Source of the DNA: Curvibacter sp.
GTDB lineage: Bacteria > Pseudomonadota > Gammaproteobacteria > Burkholderiales > Burkholderiaceae_C
DNA: 64,000 nt
Reading direction: 5' to 3'
Assembly (NCBI GenBank): GCA_020621965.1
Contig: JAHRYV010000002.1
Location: 62,001-126,000 of the forward strand
Positions 15,582-25,081 of this stretch are shown here, one piece after another. The notes under the pieces were generated by a model, which did not search any database, was not told the DNA's origin, and saw nothing but the letters and a program-made list of their open reading frames with translations. Numbering within the stretch: position 1 is the first letter of the stretch; the number at the start of each line of letters is the position of its first letter. The position numbers and the translations under genes were made by a program.

Positions 15582-18021
15582 ATGCCCATCGTCAAAGTCT
15601 CCCCCGCTGAGCTGCGCCTGATCGTCGACGCCCAGGCCCTGGGTTATGCCGACACCTCCGAGCTGCTGGACCAGCCGCTGCCCTGGATCGGGCAGGAGCG
15701 GGCCGAGCAGGCGGCGCGTTTCGGCCTGGCCATGGAGCCACCCGACTACAACCTCTTCGTGCTGGGCGAGGTGGGGAGCGGGCGCACCACGCTGCTGTGC
15801 CAGATGATGCAGGCGGTGGCGGCCACCCGGCCGGTACCGCCGGACCTGTGTTACCTGCACAACTTCGACGCGCCCGAGCGCCCGCGCGCGCTGCGCATGC
15901 CGCCCGGCCAGGGCCGGCAGCTGCGCGCGCTGATGCTGCAGCTGGTCAAGACGCTGCAGACCGAAATCCCCAAGCGGCTGGACGGCGAGGATTTCCGCGC
16001 CGAGAGCGAGCACCTGCAAAAGACCTACAAGGCCGAGGACGGGCGCGCCTTCGCCGAGCTGGACGCCTTTGCCGAGGCGCGCAACTTCGCCATCATCCGC
16101 GACCAGGGTCGCATGGTGTTGACGCTGCGCGACGAGAAGGGCGAGCCCATGACCGAGGGCAAGGCGCTGGCCTTGCCCAAGGAGAAACGCGCCGAGATGG
16201 ACCGGCTGGAGGAAGAGCTGCGCGGCGAGATCACCCGCTACCTGGAGAAGACGCGCGCGCTGGAGCGGGTGATGAACGAGGGCCTGGCCGCGCTGCGCCG
16301 CCAGATGATCAAGCCGCTGCTGGAGCACGAGCTGCAGGAAATCCGCAGCGAGCTGCGCAAGCAGATCAAGGACTCGGTCAAGCTGGGCAGCTACCTGGAC
16401 CAGGTGGCGCACGACGTGCTGGAGAACCTGGAGCTGTTCCAGCCTGGCAATGGCGACGAGGAGGAGGAGGACGGCCTGCGCGCGGCCGCGCTGGCCGAGG
16501 TGCTGGCGCGTTACCACGTGAACCTGGTGGTGGACAACCAGGGCCGCGAGGGCGCGCCGGTGATCGTGGAGGACAACCCGCTGTTTCGCACGCTGTTCGG
16601 CAGCGTGGAGTACCAGACCGAGAACGACGTGCTGGTGACGGACTTCGCGTGACCGCGCCGGCAGCTCGCTGCGCGCACGGCGGTTTGATCCTGCTGTACC
16701 TGCGCGACCCGCTGGCCGACGGCCGGTGTGGGAGAAGCTGCGCCGTTTCCTGCGCAGCGGCCGGCTGCAGATCGAGGAGCCCGGCATGATCTACGCGCCG
16801 ATTGCCGCCGTCTCGCTGCAGCCCGAGCCGGTGGACGTGGATGTGAAGATCATCCTGGTGGGCTCGGTAGACGAGTACTACGCCGTGCAGGAGGGCGACC
16901 CGGAGTTCGCCCGGCGCTTCCGCTGCAAGGTGGACTTTGCCGAGAGTTTTACCGCCAGCGCGGCCACGCGCCGCGCCGCCGGCATCTTCGTGGCCCACAC
17001 CTGCCGCAAGATGGGCCTGCCGCATTTCAGCGCCGGCGCCGTGGCGGCCTTGCTGGAAGAGGCGCACCGCGAGGCCGAGGACCAGGCGCGCCAGAGCGCG
17101 ATCTTCGCCCACACCGAGGCGCTGGTGATGGAGGCCGCGGCCATGGCCCGCGCCCGCGAGGCCACGCTGGTCGAGGCAGCCGACGTGGACGCCGCGCGAC
17201 TGGCGCGCATTCGCCGCCACGACTACCCCGAGCAGCGCCTGCAGGAGACCATCGTCGATGGCGAGCGCCTGCTGGATCTGGGCGGCGAGAAGGTGGCGCA
17301 GGTCAACGGCCTGACGGTGGTGGACCTGGGCGACTACCGTTTCGGCTTCCCGGTGCGCGTGACCGCGCGCACCCATGCGGGCGACGAGGGGCTGCTCAAC
17401 ATCGAGCGCGAGGTGGAGCTGTCGGGCCCCATCCACGACAAGGGCGTGCTCATCCTGCACAGCTACCTGGCGGCGCTGTTCGTGCACATCACGCCACTGG
17501 CGCTGAACGCGGCGGTGGTGTTTGAGCAGGAGTACAGCGGGGTGGAGGGCGACTCGGCCTCGTTCGCCGAGTTCAGCGCGCTGCTGTCCTCGCTGGCCAA
17601 CATGCCGGTGCGCCAGGGCATCGCCGTGACGGGCGCGCTGAACCAGCATGGCGAGATGCTGCCGGTGGGCGGCATCAACGAGAAGATCGAGGGTTATTTC
17701 CGCAGCTGCGAGCTCATGGGCCTGAGCGGCCAGCAAGGCGTGCTGATCCCGCGCCGCAACCGCCGCCATCTGATGCTGGACCGCCGCGTGGTGGAGGCGG
17801 TGGCGCAGGGGCGTTTCCACATCTGGACCGCCGACAGCGCCGGCGAGGCCATGGAGCTGCTGACCGGCGTGCTGTTCGGCGCACTCGACGCCAGCGGCAA
17901 TTACCCCGAGGACACGGTGCTGGGCCGGGCCCAAAAGACGCTGCAGGACTACCGCCGTGCCTCGCAGGCCACGGCCAAACCGGCGCGCAAGAGCAAGCGG
18001 CCGCCGGCCGGTCTGAAATAA
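15582..18021 (+). pseudogene. Lon-related ATP-dependent protease (AAA_32 type), frame-disrupted
   Basis: The N-terminal 356 residues (15582-16652) carry a Walker A-like loop with Arg (LFVLGEVGSGRTTLL, normal for this family) and a long coiled helical insert. The C-terminal half (16726-18021) carries the Lon protease domain, with catalytic Ser in EGDSASFAEF and Lys in GGINEKIEGYF. Between them, homologous sequence is readable only across three frames: a stop at 16650, then HGGLILLYLRDPLADG in a second frame, then VWEKLRRFLRSGRLQIEEPG in the third. This needs small deletions near 16648, 16675 and 16723 (2, 2 and 1 nt by my reading), all in GC-rich short repeats and all around the Walker B region. 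Joined, the protein would have the usual ~810 residues. Confidence 0.85.
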
Positions 18022-18048
18022 CGACGCGCGCTTTTCGCCTCTCTCTTG

Positions 18049-18076
18049 ACGGCCGCGGTCCCCGCGGCCGTTTTTC
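18049..18076 (+). terminator. Rho-independent terminator after the Lon-related gene
   Basis: Arms ACGGCCGCGG / CCGCGGCCGT with a 3-nt loop and TTTTT. Confidence 0.9.
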
Positions 18077-18276
18077 TTGTGCCGTGCCCGGGGGAGCCGG
18101 CGACCCTGCAACGCCTTCCGCGCCGGCACTAGGGTTATTCAAACAGCGCCGCTAATGAGAACTAATCCATGGTTCGGCCGGTTTGGTGCCCGTTCCCGTA
18201 TAGGTATTCAGGCGCAGGAACCGTAATCTTGCGTCCGTCACTTGCTCACCACAAAGCAATAAAAGGAGACAAAGTC

Positions 18277-19401
18277 ATGACGAACACCTTGCGTGCGGGA
18301 TTGCTGGCCTTTCTGGGCCTGCTCACCTGGCCGGCGCTGGCGCAGAAAAGCAGCGAGCCCATCCTCATCGGCCAGAGTGCCGGACTCACCGGGGGCCAGT
18401 CCGGCTACAGCGCGGATGTGCGCGCGGGCCTGGAGGCCTATTTCAGCCACGTCAACAAGAACGGCGGCGTCAACGGCCGCCCGCTCAAGCTGCTGGCCGA
18501 GGACGACGGCGGCAAGAAGAAGAACGTGCTGGCCAACACCAGAAAGCTGGTGGAGACCGATCGCGTGATCGCGCTGATCGGCTACACCAGCGGTGCGGGC
18601 GTGGAGGAGTCGCTGGACTACCTGGACAGCATCAAGGTGCCGATGCTGGCGCCCATGACGGGCAATATGGGTATCCGCGCCAGCATGCACCGCAACCTGT
18701 TCCACACCCGCGCCGGCTACGACGCCGAGATGCGCAAGGTCATCGGCAACATGGCCATGATGGGTCTCAAGCGCTTCGGCCTGGTCTATCTGGACGATGT
18801 GGGCCCGGGCAATGCAAAGGCCATGCACGACGCGCTCAAGGCCAACCAGCTGACGGCGGTGGCGGAGGCGCCGGTCAGCCGCAACTCCCTGGACTTCACG
18901 TCGGCCGTCGACCATCTGCTTAAGGGCAGGCCGGAGGTGGTGGTGTTCATCACCAACAACGTGCCGCTGGTCAAGATCGTGCAGGGCATGCGGGCCAAGG
19001 GTTACGGCGGCCAGTTCATCACCAGTTCGTTCGCGGGCATCAAGGTCGTCGAGGACCTGAAGGACAAGGCACCGGGCCTGATCCTGAGCGAAGTGCTGCC
19101 GCACCCGCAGCGCACCCAGTTCAAGCTGGTCAAGGAGCACCACCAGGTGCTCAAGGACTACGCGCCGGACGCCAAGGCCAACTACACCACCCTGGAAGCC
19201 CACGTGGCGGCCAAGGTGCTGGTGGAGGGGCTGCGGCGTGCCGGCAACAACCTCACGCCGGAGCGGCTGGTGGACGCGCTGGAAGACATCCGCAAGCTGG
19301 ACCTGGGGGGCTACGAGGTCAGCTTCTCGCCCAAGAGCCGCGACGGTTCGGTCTACGTGAATACCGGCGTGGTGTCACAGGAGGGCGCACTGCGCTTCTG
19401 A
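18277..19401 (+). CDS. ABC-type branched-chain amino acid-like substrate-binding protein (orphan)
   Basis: 374 residues; the ATG at 18277 follows AAAAGGAGA at good spacing, and frame upstream of it is ignored. Signal peptide (LLAFLGLLTWPALA, cleavage near AQ), then a periplasmic-binding-protein type 1 fold: EPILIGQSAGLTGGQSGY, DVRAGLEAYFSHVNKNGGVN, GRPLKLLAEDDGG, and a C-terminal YTTLEAHVAAKVLVEGLRRA. No permease or ATPase gene is adjacent, so the partner transporter or sensor is elsewhere. A partial paralogue is encoded at the right end of the window. The ligand is not predictable from sequence alone. Confidence 0.92.
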   Translation: MTNTLRAGLLAFLGLLTWPALAQKSSEPILIGQSAGLTGGQSGYSADVRAGLEAYFSHVNKNGGVNGRPLKLLAEDDGGKKKNVLANTRKLVETDRVIALIGYTSGAGVEESLDYLDSIKVPMLAPMTGNMGIRASMHRNLFHTRAGYDAEMRKVIGNMAMMGLKRFGLVYLDDVGPGNAKAMHDALKANQLTAVAEAPVSRNSLDFTSAVDHLLKGRPEVVVFITNNVPLVKIVQGMRAKGYGGQFITSSFAGIKVVEDLKDKAPGLILSEVLPHPQRTQFKLVKEHHQVLKDYAPDAKANYTTLEAHVAAKVLVEGLRRAGNNLTPERLVDALEDIRKLDLGGYEVSFSPKSRDGSVYVNTGVVSQEGALRF

Positions 19402-19428
19402 GGCCGGCGGCGCCAGCGGGTCCGGGTC

Positions 19429-19881
19429 TTAGTTGGCGCGGGCCTGCCGGGCGGCCTCATAGGCGCGCTTGAGGTCGCGGTATTCCTCGCAGGAGAAGAA
19501 ACACAGGCGGTCCAGCGCGTCCAGGTGTTCCTTGGCCTTGTCGAGCCGGCCGAGTTGGAGGTAGGCCTCGCCGATGTACTCATGGGCGCCGCGGTGTTTG
19601 GGGTCCAGCTTGAGGGCCTGGGTGTAGGCGGCCAGCGACTCGTCGTAGCGCTGCAGGTGGCGGTAGCTGTAGCCCAGCAGGTTGTAGCCGTCGGCGCTGT
19701 TCGGCTTGCTGCGGGTATAGCCGGCCAGCAGGGTAGCGGCGCCGGCCCAGTCCTTCTGGCCGATCAGCTGTCGGGCCTGGGTCAGCTCGGCGTCCGCGGT
19801 CGCGACCTCGGGTTCGTCGGCGGCCAGAACGGCCTGGCTGCCCAGCAGCAGCAGGGCGGCGAAGAAGGCATGTAGTCTCAT
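19429..19881 (-). CDS. Small exported TPR protein
   Basis: 150 residues from the ATG at 19881, with AGGAGAG upstream. Signal peptide MRLHAFFAALLLLGSQAVLA, then about three TPR units, the clearest being AEQ-like helices at DGYNLLGYSYRHLQRYDESL, AAYTQALKLDPKHRGAHEYI and GEAYLQLGRLDKAKEHL. A C-terminal Cys pair (CFFSC) could form a disulfide in the periplasm. It converges on the binding-protein gene with a 27-bp gap. The partner is unknown. Confidence 0.82.
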   Translation of the reverse strand: MRLHAFFAALLLLGSQAVLAADEPEVATADAELTQARQLIGQKDWAGAATLLAGYTRSKPNSADGYNLLGYSYRHLQRYDESLAAYTQALKLDPKHRGAHEYIGEAYLQLGRLDKAKEHLDALDRLCFFSCEEYRDLKRAYEAARQARAN

Positions 19882-19974
19882 GGGCACTCTCCTGGCCGCG
19901 ACGGCGGCGGGTGCCCAACTTTAGTGGCCGCGCGCGGGCATTTCAAGCCGCGCCGGCCCCGGTCCACCAGCGGC

Positions 19975-20547
19975 CTATTTCTGCTTCGGCACCCGGCCCA
20001 TGAGATAGAACTCCGGGTTGGGCAGCATGTTGCTGAAGCTGGCCATGCGGTTGGACAGGCCGAAGAAGGCGGTGATGGCGGCGATGTCCCAGGCGTCCTC
20101 GTCGCTGAAACCGTGGGCGTGCAGGGCGGCGAAGTCCTCGTCGCCGATCTCGTGCGAGCGCAGGCAGACCTTCATGGCGAAGTCCAGCATGGCGCGCTGG
20201 CGCGCGCTGATGTCGGCCTTGCGGTAGTTCACGGCCACCTGGTCGGCCACCAGCGGTTTTTTCTCGTAGATGCGCAGGATGGCGCCGTGCGCCACCACGC
20301 AGTACAGGCACTGGTTGGCCGCGCTGGTGGTGGTGACGATCATCTCGCGGTCGCCCTTGGTGAGACCCGAGTCCTCCTTGAGCATCAGGGCGTCGTGGTA
20401 GGCGAAGAAGGCGCGCCACTCGGCCGGGCGACGGGCCAGGGCCAGGAAGACGTTGGGCACGAAGCCGGCCTTCTCCTGCACCTCGAGGATCTTGACGCGG
20501 ATGTCCTCGGGCAGGTCCTTGAGTTCGGGGTGGGGGTAGCGGCTCAT
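19975..20547 (-). CDS. AhpD-like peroxidase-related protein (carboxymuconolactone decarboxylase fold)
   Basis: 190 residues, AAGGAGA before the ATG. The all-helical CMD/AhpD core is recognisable with the redox CxxC and His in NQCLYCVVAHGAILR (near residue 80), preceded by GLTKGDREMIVTTTSAA, and a C-terminal DAWDIAAITAFFGLSNRMA. The length and motif order match the uncharacterised peroxidase-related AhpD subgroup. The expected activity is thiol-dependent peroxide reduction. Both cysteines are present. Its neighbours do not define a pathway. Confidence 0.88.
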   Translation of the reverse strand: MSRYPHPELKDLPEDIRVKILEVQEKAGFVPNVFLALARRPAEWRAFFAYHDALMLKEDSGLTKGDREMIVTTTSAANQCLYCVVAHGAILRIYEKKPLVADQVAVNYRKADISARQRAMLDFAMKVCLRSHEIGDEDFAALHAHGFSDEDAWDIAAITAFFGLSNRMASFSNMLPNPEFYLMGRVPKQK

Positions 20548-20584
20548 GCGGTCTCCTTCTGTTTTTTTGGGGGGTATGCGGGCA

Positions 20585-21139
20585 TTATCCCGCCGTCAAC
20601 TTGTGCACCAGATCGGCCGTGGTGCTGGCCTTGTACTTGCGCATCAGGCGGGCGCGGTAGATCTCCACGGTGCGGTGGCTGATGGCCAGGGCCTTGCCGA
20701 TTTCCTTGGAGGTCAGGCCCGCCAGCAGGTGGGCGGCCACCTCGCGCTCGCGCCCGGTCAGCTCGGCCTTGACGGGGCGGTGCGAGCTGAGGTCCTCGAA
20801 GGTCCAGATGCCGGCGCCGTGCGGCTCGGCCGGGTCGAGCGCGCGGCCGGTGACGTGGCACCAGAACACCTCGCCCTTGCAGCGGCCGTCCACCCGCTTC
20901 ATGATGCGGTCGTCGGCGTAGCTGCCCTGGCGGTTCATGATGGGGGCAATGCGTGCGCCGATGCGCTCGAACTCGTCGGCGCTGGGGTAGAGCACCTGGA
21001 AGGACTGGCCGACCAGCGCCTCGCGCGTGGTGCCGAACATCTCGCACAGGTGGCGGTTGCAGTCCTGGATGATGCGCTGGCGCGACAGCACCAGGCCAAT
21101 GGGGGCGAGTTCGAAGGCGAGGCGGTAGTCGATGTCCAT
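20585..21139 (-). CDS. PAS-LuxR transcriptional regulator
   Basis: 184 residues from the ATG giving MDIDYRLAFELAPIGLVLSR; a 13-residue longer form from 21178 is possible. Residues ~5-115 form one PAS sensor domain; residues ~120-184 form a LuxR-type HTH (ELTGREREVAAHLLAGLTSK and ISHRTVEIYRARLMRKY). No receiver domain is present, so it is a one-component regulator. It is divergent from scoA across a short gap (87 bp), so it is probably the regulator of the CoA-transferase genes. The ligand of the PAS domain is unknown. Confidence 0.9.
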   Translation of the reverse strand: MDIDYRLAFELAPIGLVLSRQRIIQDCNRHLCEMFGTTREALVGQSFQVLYPSADEFERIGARIAPIMNRQGSYADDRIMKRVDGRCKGEVFWCHVTGRALDPAEPHGAGIWTFEDLSSHRPVKAELTGREREVAAHLLAGLTSKEIGKALAISHRTVEIYRARLMRKYKASTTADLVHKLTAG

Positions 21140-21225
21140 CGGGGGGCAGGGTTGCCATTTAGGCGAAACTACGTACATGGATAGGTAGTATCGTACGGTT
21201 CATCGTTTCTTGCGAGGAGAACAAT

Positions 21226-21927
21226 GTGAACAAGGTGTATCCGAGTGCGGCCGAGGCCATCCGGGGCGTGGTCAAGGACGGCCAGCTCATCGCCGTCGGC
21301 GGTTTCGGCCTGTGCGGCATCCCCGAGGCGTTGATCGACGCCGTGCGTGATGCCGGCATCAAGAACCTCACCGCCATTTCCAACAACGCCGGCATCGACG
21401 ACTTCGGCCTGGGCAAGCTGCTGCAGACGCGCCAGATCCGCAAGATGATTTCCAGCTACGTCGGCGAGAACAAGGAGTTCGAGCGCCAGTACCTGGCCGG
21501 CGAGCTGGAGCTGGAGTTCACGCCCCAGGGCACGCTGGCCGAGAAGCTGCGCGCCGGCGGCGCCGGCATCCCGGCCTTTTTCACCAAGACCGGTGTGGGC
21601 ACCATCGTCGCCGACGGCAAGGAGCTGCGCGAGTTCGACGGCGAGACCTATGTGATGGAGCGCTCCCTGGTGCCCGACGTGGCGCTGGTGAAAGCCGACA
21701 TCGCCGACCGCTCGGGCAACCTGCGCTTCAACCTGACGGCGCGCAACTTCAACCCGGCCGCCGCCATGGCCGGCAAGATCTGCATCGTGGAGGTGGAGCG
21801 CATCGTGCCCACCGGCGAGCTGGCACCCGACGACATCCACCTGCCGGGCATCTACGTGCACCGCATCGTGCACAACCCCACGCCCGAGAAGCGCATCGAG
21901 AAGCGCACCACCCGCGACCGCAAATAA
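21226..21927 (+). CDS. scoA: Succinyl-CoA:3-ketoacid CoA transferase, subunit A
   Basis: 233 residues; GTG start with GAGGAGA upstream. It shows the subunit A pattern: [52 protein letters not shown] and a C-terminal [11 protein letters not shown]. It activates acetoacetate or other 3-oxoacids with succinyl-CoA, in ketone-body or short-chain acid breakdown. Subunit B follows 11 bp later. The PAS-LuxR gene is divergent. Confidence 0.95.
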   Translation: MNKVYPSAAEAIRGVVKDGQLIAVGGFGLCGIPEALIDAVRDAGIKNLTAISNNAGIDDFGLGKLLQTRQIRKMISSYVGENKEFERQYLAGELELEFTPQGTLAEKLRAGGAGIPAFFTKTGVGTIVADGKELREFDGETYVMERSLVPDVALVKADIADRSGNLRFNLTARNFNPAAAMAGKICIVEVERIVPTGELAPDDIHLPGIYVHRIVHNPTPEKRIEKRTTRDRK

Positions 21928-21938
21928 GGAGCAAGACC

Positions 21939-22575
21939 ATGCCCTGGACCCAAGACCAGATGGCCGCACGCGCGGCGCAGGAGCTGCAGGACGGCTTTTA
22001 CGTGAACCTCGGCATCGGCATCCCGACGCTGGTGGCCAACTTCGTGCCCGACAACATGGAAGTCTGGCTGCAGAGCGAGAACGGCATGCTGGGCATCGGC
22101 CCCTTCCCCTACGAGGACGAGGTGGACGCCGACCTGATCAACGCCGGCAAGCAGACGGTGACCACCATCAAGGGCTCGGCCATCTTCGGCAGCCACGAGA
22201 GTTTTGCCATGATCCGCGGCGGCAAGATCAACCTGTCCATCCTGGGCGCCATGCAGGTCAGCGGCCAGGGCGACGGCCAACTGGATGATCCCCGGCAAGA
22301 TGGTCAAGGGCATGGGCGGTGCCATGGACCTGGTGGCCGGCGTGCCGCGTGTGATCGTGCTGATGGAACACGTGGCCAAAAAGAAGGACGGCACCGAGGA
22401 CCTGAAGATCCTCCCCTCTTGCACGCTGCCGCTGACCGGCAAGGCCGTGGTCGACCGCATCATCACCGACCTTGGTGTGATGGACGTCACGCCGCAGGGC
22501 CTCAAACTGGTGGAACTGGCGCCGGGCGTGACCCGCGAGCAGATCCAGGCCAAGACCGGCGTGCCGCTGATCTGA
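21939..22575 (+). pseudogene. scoB: CoA transferase subunit B, frameshifted
   Basis: The N-terminal part ([20 protein letters not shown], then [17 protein letters not shown]) and the catalytic Glu region ([14 protein letters not shown]) are in one frame up to MQVSGQGD near 22272. The rest ([19 protein letters not shown] to KTGVPLI) continues in the next frame. The local sequence GGCGACGGCCAACTGG lacks two bases relative to the expected GGCGACCTGGCCAACTGG. Restoring them gives a normal ~212-residue protein. All other motifs are intact, so either a sequencing/assembly indel or a very recent mutation is likely. The ribosome site AAGGAG precedes the ATG. Confidence 0.9.
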
Positions 22576-22600
22576 ACCAGAACGCGCGCGTTCCCCCGGA

Positions 22601-22632
22601 AAAAGCCCGCCGCGTAGCGGGCTTCTTTTTTG
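22601..22632 (+). terminator. Terminator after scoB
   Basis: Arms AAGCCCGC / GCGGGCTT with a 6-nt loop and TTTTTT. The following ~250 bases up to 22887 hold no gene I can support. Confidence 0.88.
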
Positions 22633-22887
22633 TCGCCGCTGCCGGTGTGTGTCGGTGAGGTCTGCCTGTCGGCGGACCGGTCTGGTCTTGTCAGGAAGCT
22701 CATGATTTCCCGAGTTGCAGGCCAAAACCGGTTCCACCCCGTCATCCGATATTGCCGCGGGGCGCAAAAAAGCGCAGCATGCTGGGAAGCGTCAAATTCG
22801 GGGGCATCAGTCTTGCCGGCCACCCGGGCAAGGTGGCTTTCAGGCCGGCAGAAGCCCGCGCCCTGCCTGTCAACTGGGAGTCGAAAA

Positions 22888-23490
22888 ATGAAAAAAGCGC
22901 TTATCGCAATCGCCATGGTTGGCGCCTTGGCCGGGTCGCAAGCCTCGGCGCAGGTCAGCAACTTTGCCGGTTACAGTGCTGGCGTCAATCTGGACTTCTC
23001 GTCTTCCACCGCGGAGATCAATACGGGTGGCCTTTCCGCCAAAGTCGGCGACGCGTCACAGAATGTCAGTCTGTACGCTGCTTATGGCTTCGACTTGCGC
23101 GACCGTGTCGTGCTGGGTCTGGGCCTCAGCTACAGCCTCACCAGTCTGAAGTCCGGGTCGGTCAACATGGCCGGCACCCGTGTGGAGTGGCAAAACCACG
23201 ACATATTTTCCGCCTACATCGAGCCGGGGTATGCGCTGAACAACGACACCCTGCTCTATGCCAAGATTGCCTACGTGGGTGCGAAGGGGGAGCGAATCTC
23301 CAATGGCGTGACGAACAGCCAGAACTACTACGGTGCCGGCTACGGCGCGGGGGCTCGTGTGTTGCTGACCAGACACCTGTACCTTCAAGGTGAATTCATG
23401 CGGGCGGAATATGGCGAGCGGCCCATCGACGGCATGCCGCATAAGCCCGCTTCAACGACCGGGAGCCTCGGTCTGGGCTACAAGTTCTGA
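22888..23490 (+). CDS. Small outer-membrane beta-barrel protein (copy 1)
   Basis: 200 residues from the ATG with GGGAG upstream (frame further upstream is non-coding). Signal peptide MKKALIAIAMVGALAGSQASA, then alternating amphipathic strands (YSAGVNLDFSSSTAEI, VVLGLGLSYSLTSL, IEPGYALNNDTLLYAKIAY) ending in LGLGYKF with the terminal Phe of outer-membrane proteins. The size suits an 8-stranded barrel. It is paralogous to 23818-24423 (matching LLYxKxxYxGxxGE and GTTTGS-like ends). It appears as part of a tandem duplication that also copied the 3' end of scoB. The role is unknown. Confidence 0.85.
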   Translation: MKKALIAIAMVGALAGSQASAQVSNFAGYSAGVNLDFSSSTAEINTGGLSAKVGDASQNVSLYAAYGFDLRDRVVLGLGLSYSLTSLKSGSVNMAGTRVEWQNHDIFSAYIEPGYALNNDTLLYAKIAYVGAKGERISNGVTNSQNYYGAGYGAGARVLLTRHLYLQGEFMRAEYGERPIDGMPHKPASTTGSLGLGYKF

Positions 23491-23605
23491 TCGCGCTTGA
23501 GTAAATTGGCGAATTTTGGGCCTGTTTTGTTGCGGTTTGTCCCGCAATGGTGTGGATTGCTGCTGGGTGGCGTCGGCATGACGGACTTTCATCGTCACGG
23601 TTCGG

Positions 23606-23705
23606 GTGTGATGGACGTGACGCGCAGGGCCTGAAGCGGGTGGAACTGGCGCCGGGTGACCCCCGCGAACAGAGCCAGGCCAAGACCGGCGTGCCGCTGA
23701 TCTGA
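23606..23705 (+). pseudogene. Decayed duplicate of the 3' end of scoB
   Basis: About 100 bases match 22476-22575 (from GTGATGGACGT to GTGCCGCTGATCTGA) with several substitutions and small indels that destroy the frame. It lies between the two barrel genes, so the unit scoB-tail plus barrel was duplicated in tandem and the second tail then decayed. The rest of the 23491-23817 gap holds no gene. Confidence 0.85.
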
Positions 23706-23817
23706 GGCCCCGCGCTCACCCGGGCGTTGGACGGAAACACAGCCCCCGGGGGTATGGGCTGCCGGCCTTTACGCGCCCCGTCCTGCGGCCGATAATGGCC
23801 CGACGGGAGTGTGCAAC

Positions 23818-24423
23818 ATGAAGAACAAGACCGCTTGGATTGCCGCCGCCGCCATCTCGCTGGCGGTCTCGCCCGTGAGCGCCCAGCTCAGCCCTTTCAG
23901 CGGCTGGAGCCTGGGACTCAACCTCAACCGCGCCACCACGGCCACGCAGTTCGGCGGCGCCGGCATCACCTCCACCATGGGGGAAACCGACTACAACAGC
24001 AGCCTGCAGGCGTCTTATGGCCTGCAGTTGGGCCAGCAGTACACACTGGGCCTGGGGCTCACGCTGGGCCTGAGCGACCTGCGCGCCGGCAGCATGAACC
24101 TGGGCGGCAGCGAGCTGAGCTTTCGCACCCGCAATATGTACTCGCTCTACGCCGAGCCCGGCTACTCGCTGGGCGAGACCACGCTGCTGTACGGCAAGGT
24201 GTCCTACCTGGGCGGGCAGGGCGAGGAGTCCTATGGTGGCCAGGTCTTCGGCAAGACCTACGCCGGGCTGGGCCTGGGCGCCGGCGTGCGCACCTTGCTG
24301 AGTGAGCGCCTCTACCTGCAGGTCGAGCTGTCCTACGGTGACTACGAGTGGAAGACCTCGCGTACCGGCGCCTTCCGCCCGAACTCGACCACGGGCAGCA
24401 TCGGGCTGGGGTGGCGCTTCTGA
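23818..24423 (+). CDS. Small outer-membrane beta-barrel protein (copy 2)
   Basis: 201 residues from the ATG with GGGAG upstream. Signal peptide MKNKTAWIAAAAISLAVSPVSA, then strands such as GWSLGLNLNRATTATQ, YTLGLGLTLGLSDLRAGSMN and YAEPGYSLGETTLLYGKVSY, ending GSIGLGWRF with terminal Phe. It is the same architecture and length as the protein at 22888-23490, from which it has diverged considerably, so the duplication is not recent. The function is unknown. Confidence 0.85.
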   Translation: MKNKTAWIAAAAISLAVSPVSAQLSPFSGWSLGLNLNRATTATQFGGAGITSTMGETDYNSSLQASYGLQLGQQYTLGLGLTLGLSDLRAGSMNLGGSELSFRTRNMYSLYAEPGYSLGETTLLYGKVSYLGGQGEESYGGQVFGKTYAGLGLGAGVRTLLSERLYLQVELSYGDYEWKTSRTGAFRPNSTTGSIGLGWRF

Positions 24424-24445
24424 ACCCGGCCCGCGCACGGGCCGC

Positions 24446-24868
24446 TTAGCCGATCCAGCGCACCCCGCCCTGAACGATCTCGTCGAAGAAGCCGCGCAGC
24501 GAGGACGGGCTCATGCTGTAGGGATCGAACTCGGACTTGCGGGAGTACTTCAGGAAGATCTGGCGGTTCTCGGCGATCGAGGAGATCAGGCCCATGTTCC
24601 AGTTGCTGAAGCGGCGCGAGGCGATCTCGCCGAAGTCCAGGATGGCCGGTTCGGTATGGCGGCTGTCTTTCAGGATGCGCAGATAGACCTGGTTGACCAC
24701 GTCACGGTCGCCTTCGAGCTGCTGCAGGAAGATACCGTTGGCCAGGCAGAGCGCCCCGGTGACGCCGACGGCAGCATTGTTGCGCTGCGAAGCTTGCAGG
24801 ATGTCTTTCACGTCGGCGGGGCCGAGGGTGCGCGCAGAGTGGCTGGCGTAGGTCAGTTGGATCAGCAT
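24446..24868 (-). CDS. BLUF-domain blue-light photoreceptor
   Basis: 140 residues, essentially a stand-alone BLUF domain. The flavin-binding and switch residues are present: Tyr7 (LIQLTYAS), Asn31 (RNNAAVGVTGAL), Gln49 (IFLQQLEGD) and the FSNWNMG segment near residue 90 with Trp/Met. The RILKDSRHTEP helix is typical. It should bind FAD and signal through a partner via its C-terminal helices, since no output domain is fused. It converges on the barrel gene. The target is not visible nearby. Confidence 0.93.
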   Translation of the reverse strand: MLIQLTYASHSARTLGPADVKDILQASQRNNAAVGVTGALCLANGIFLQQLEGDRDVVNQVYLRILKDSRHTEPAILDFGEIASRRFSNWNMGLISSIAENRQIFLKYSRKSEFDPYSMSPSSLRGFFDEIVQGGVRWIG

Positions 24869-24997
24869 GGGGTCTCCTAAGTGGGCTGATTATCTGGAGG
24901 CCCTTCTTTCTCCGTCGGCTCGGGAGGAGGTATCCCTGTGATGTGAGGGGAGTTGGCGGTGGGTGCGTGAAATGGTTCACGCTGCGGTGGTGTTTGT

Positions 24998-25014
24998 GAG
25001 CGGGTGATGGGAAT
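24998..25014. repeat. 17-bp direct repeat of the tRNA-Gly 3' end
   Basis: GAGCGGGTGATGGGAAT is identical to 25183-25199, the 3' end of the tRNA gene, in the same orientation. Such tRNA 3'-end copies can be attachment-site scars. Only 168 bp lie between the copies and no integrase is present. Confidence 0.6.
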
Positions 25015-25081
25015 GTGAAATCGCTCGCAACGCTGCGCTGCTCGCCATTTCATCGCTGCGCGACCGTGGCTGCGCCACGTC

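Noticed and set aside
16650-16728. Programmed frameshifting in the Lon-related gene
   Set aside because: Three shifts would be required within 80 bases and no slippery heptamer is present.
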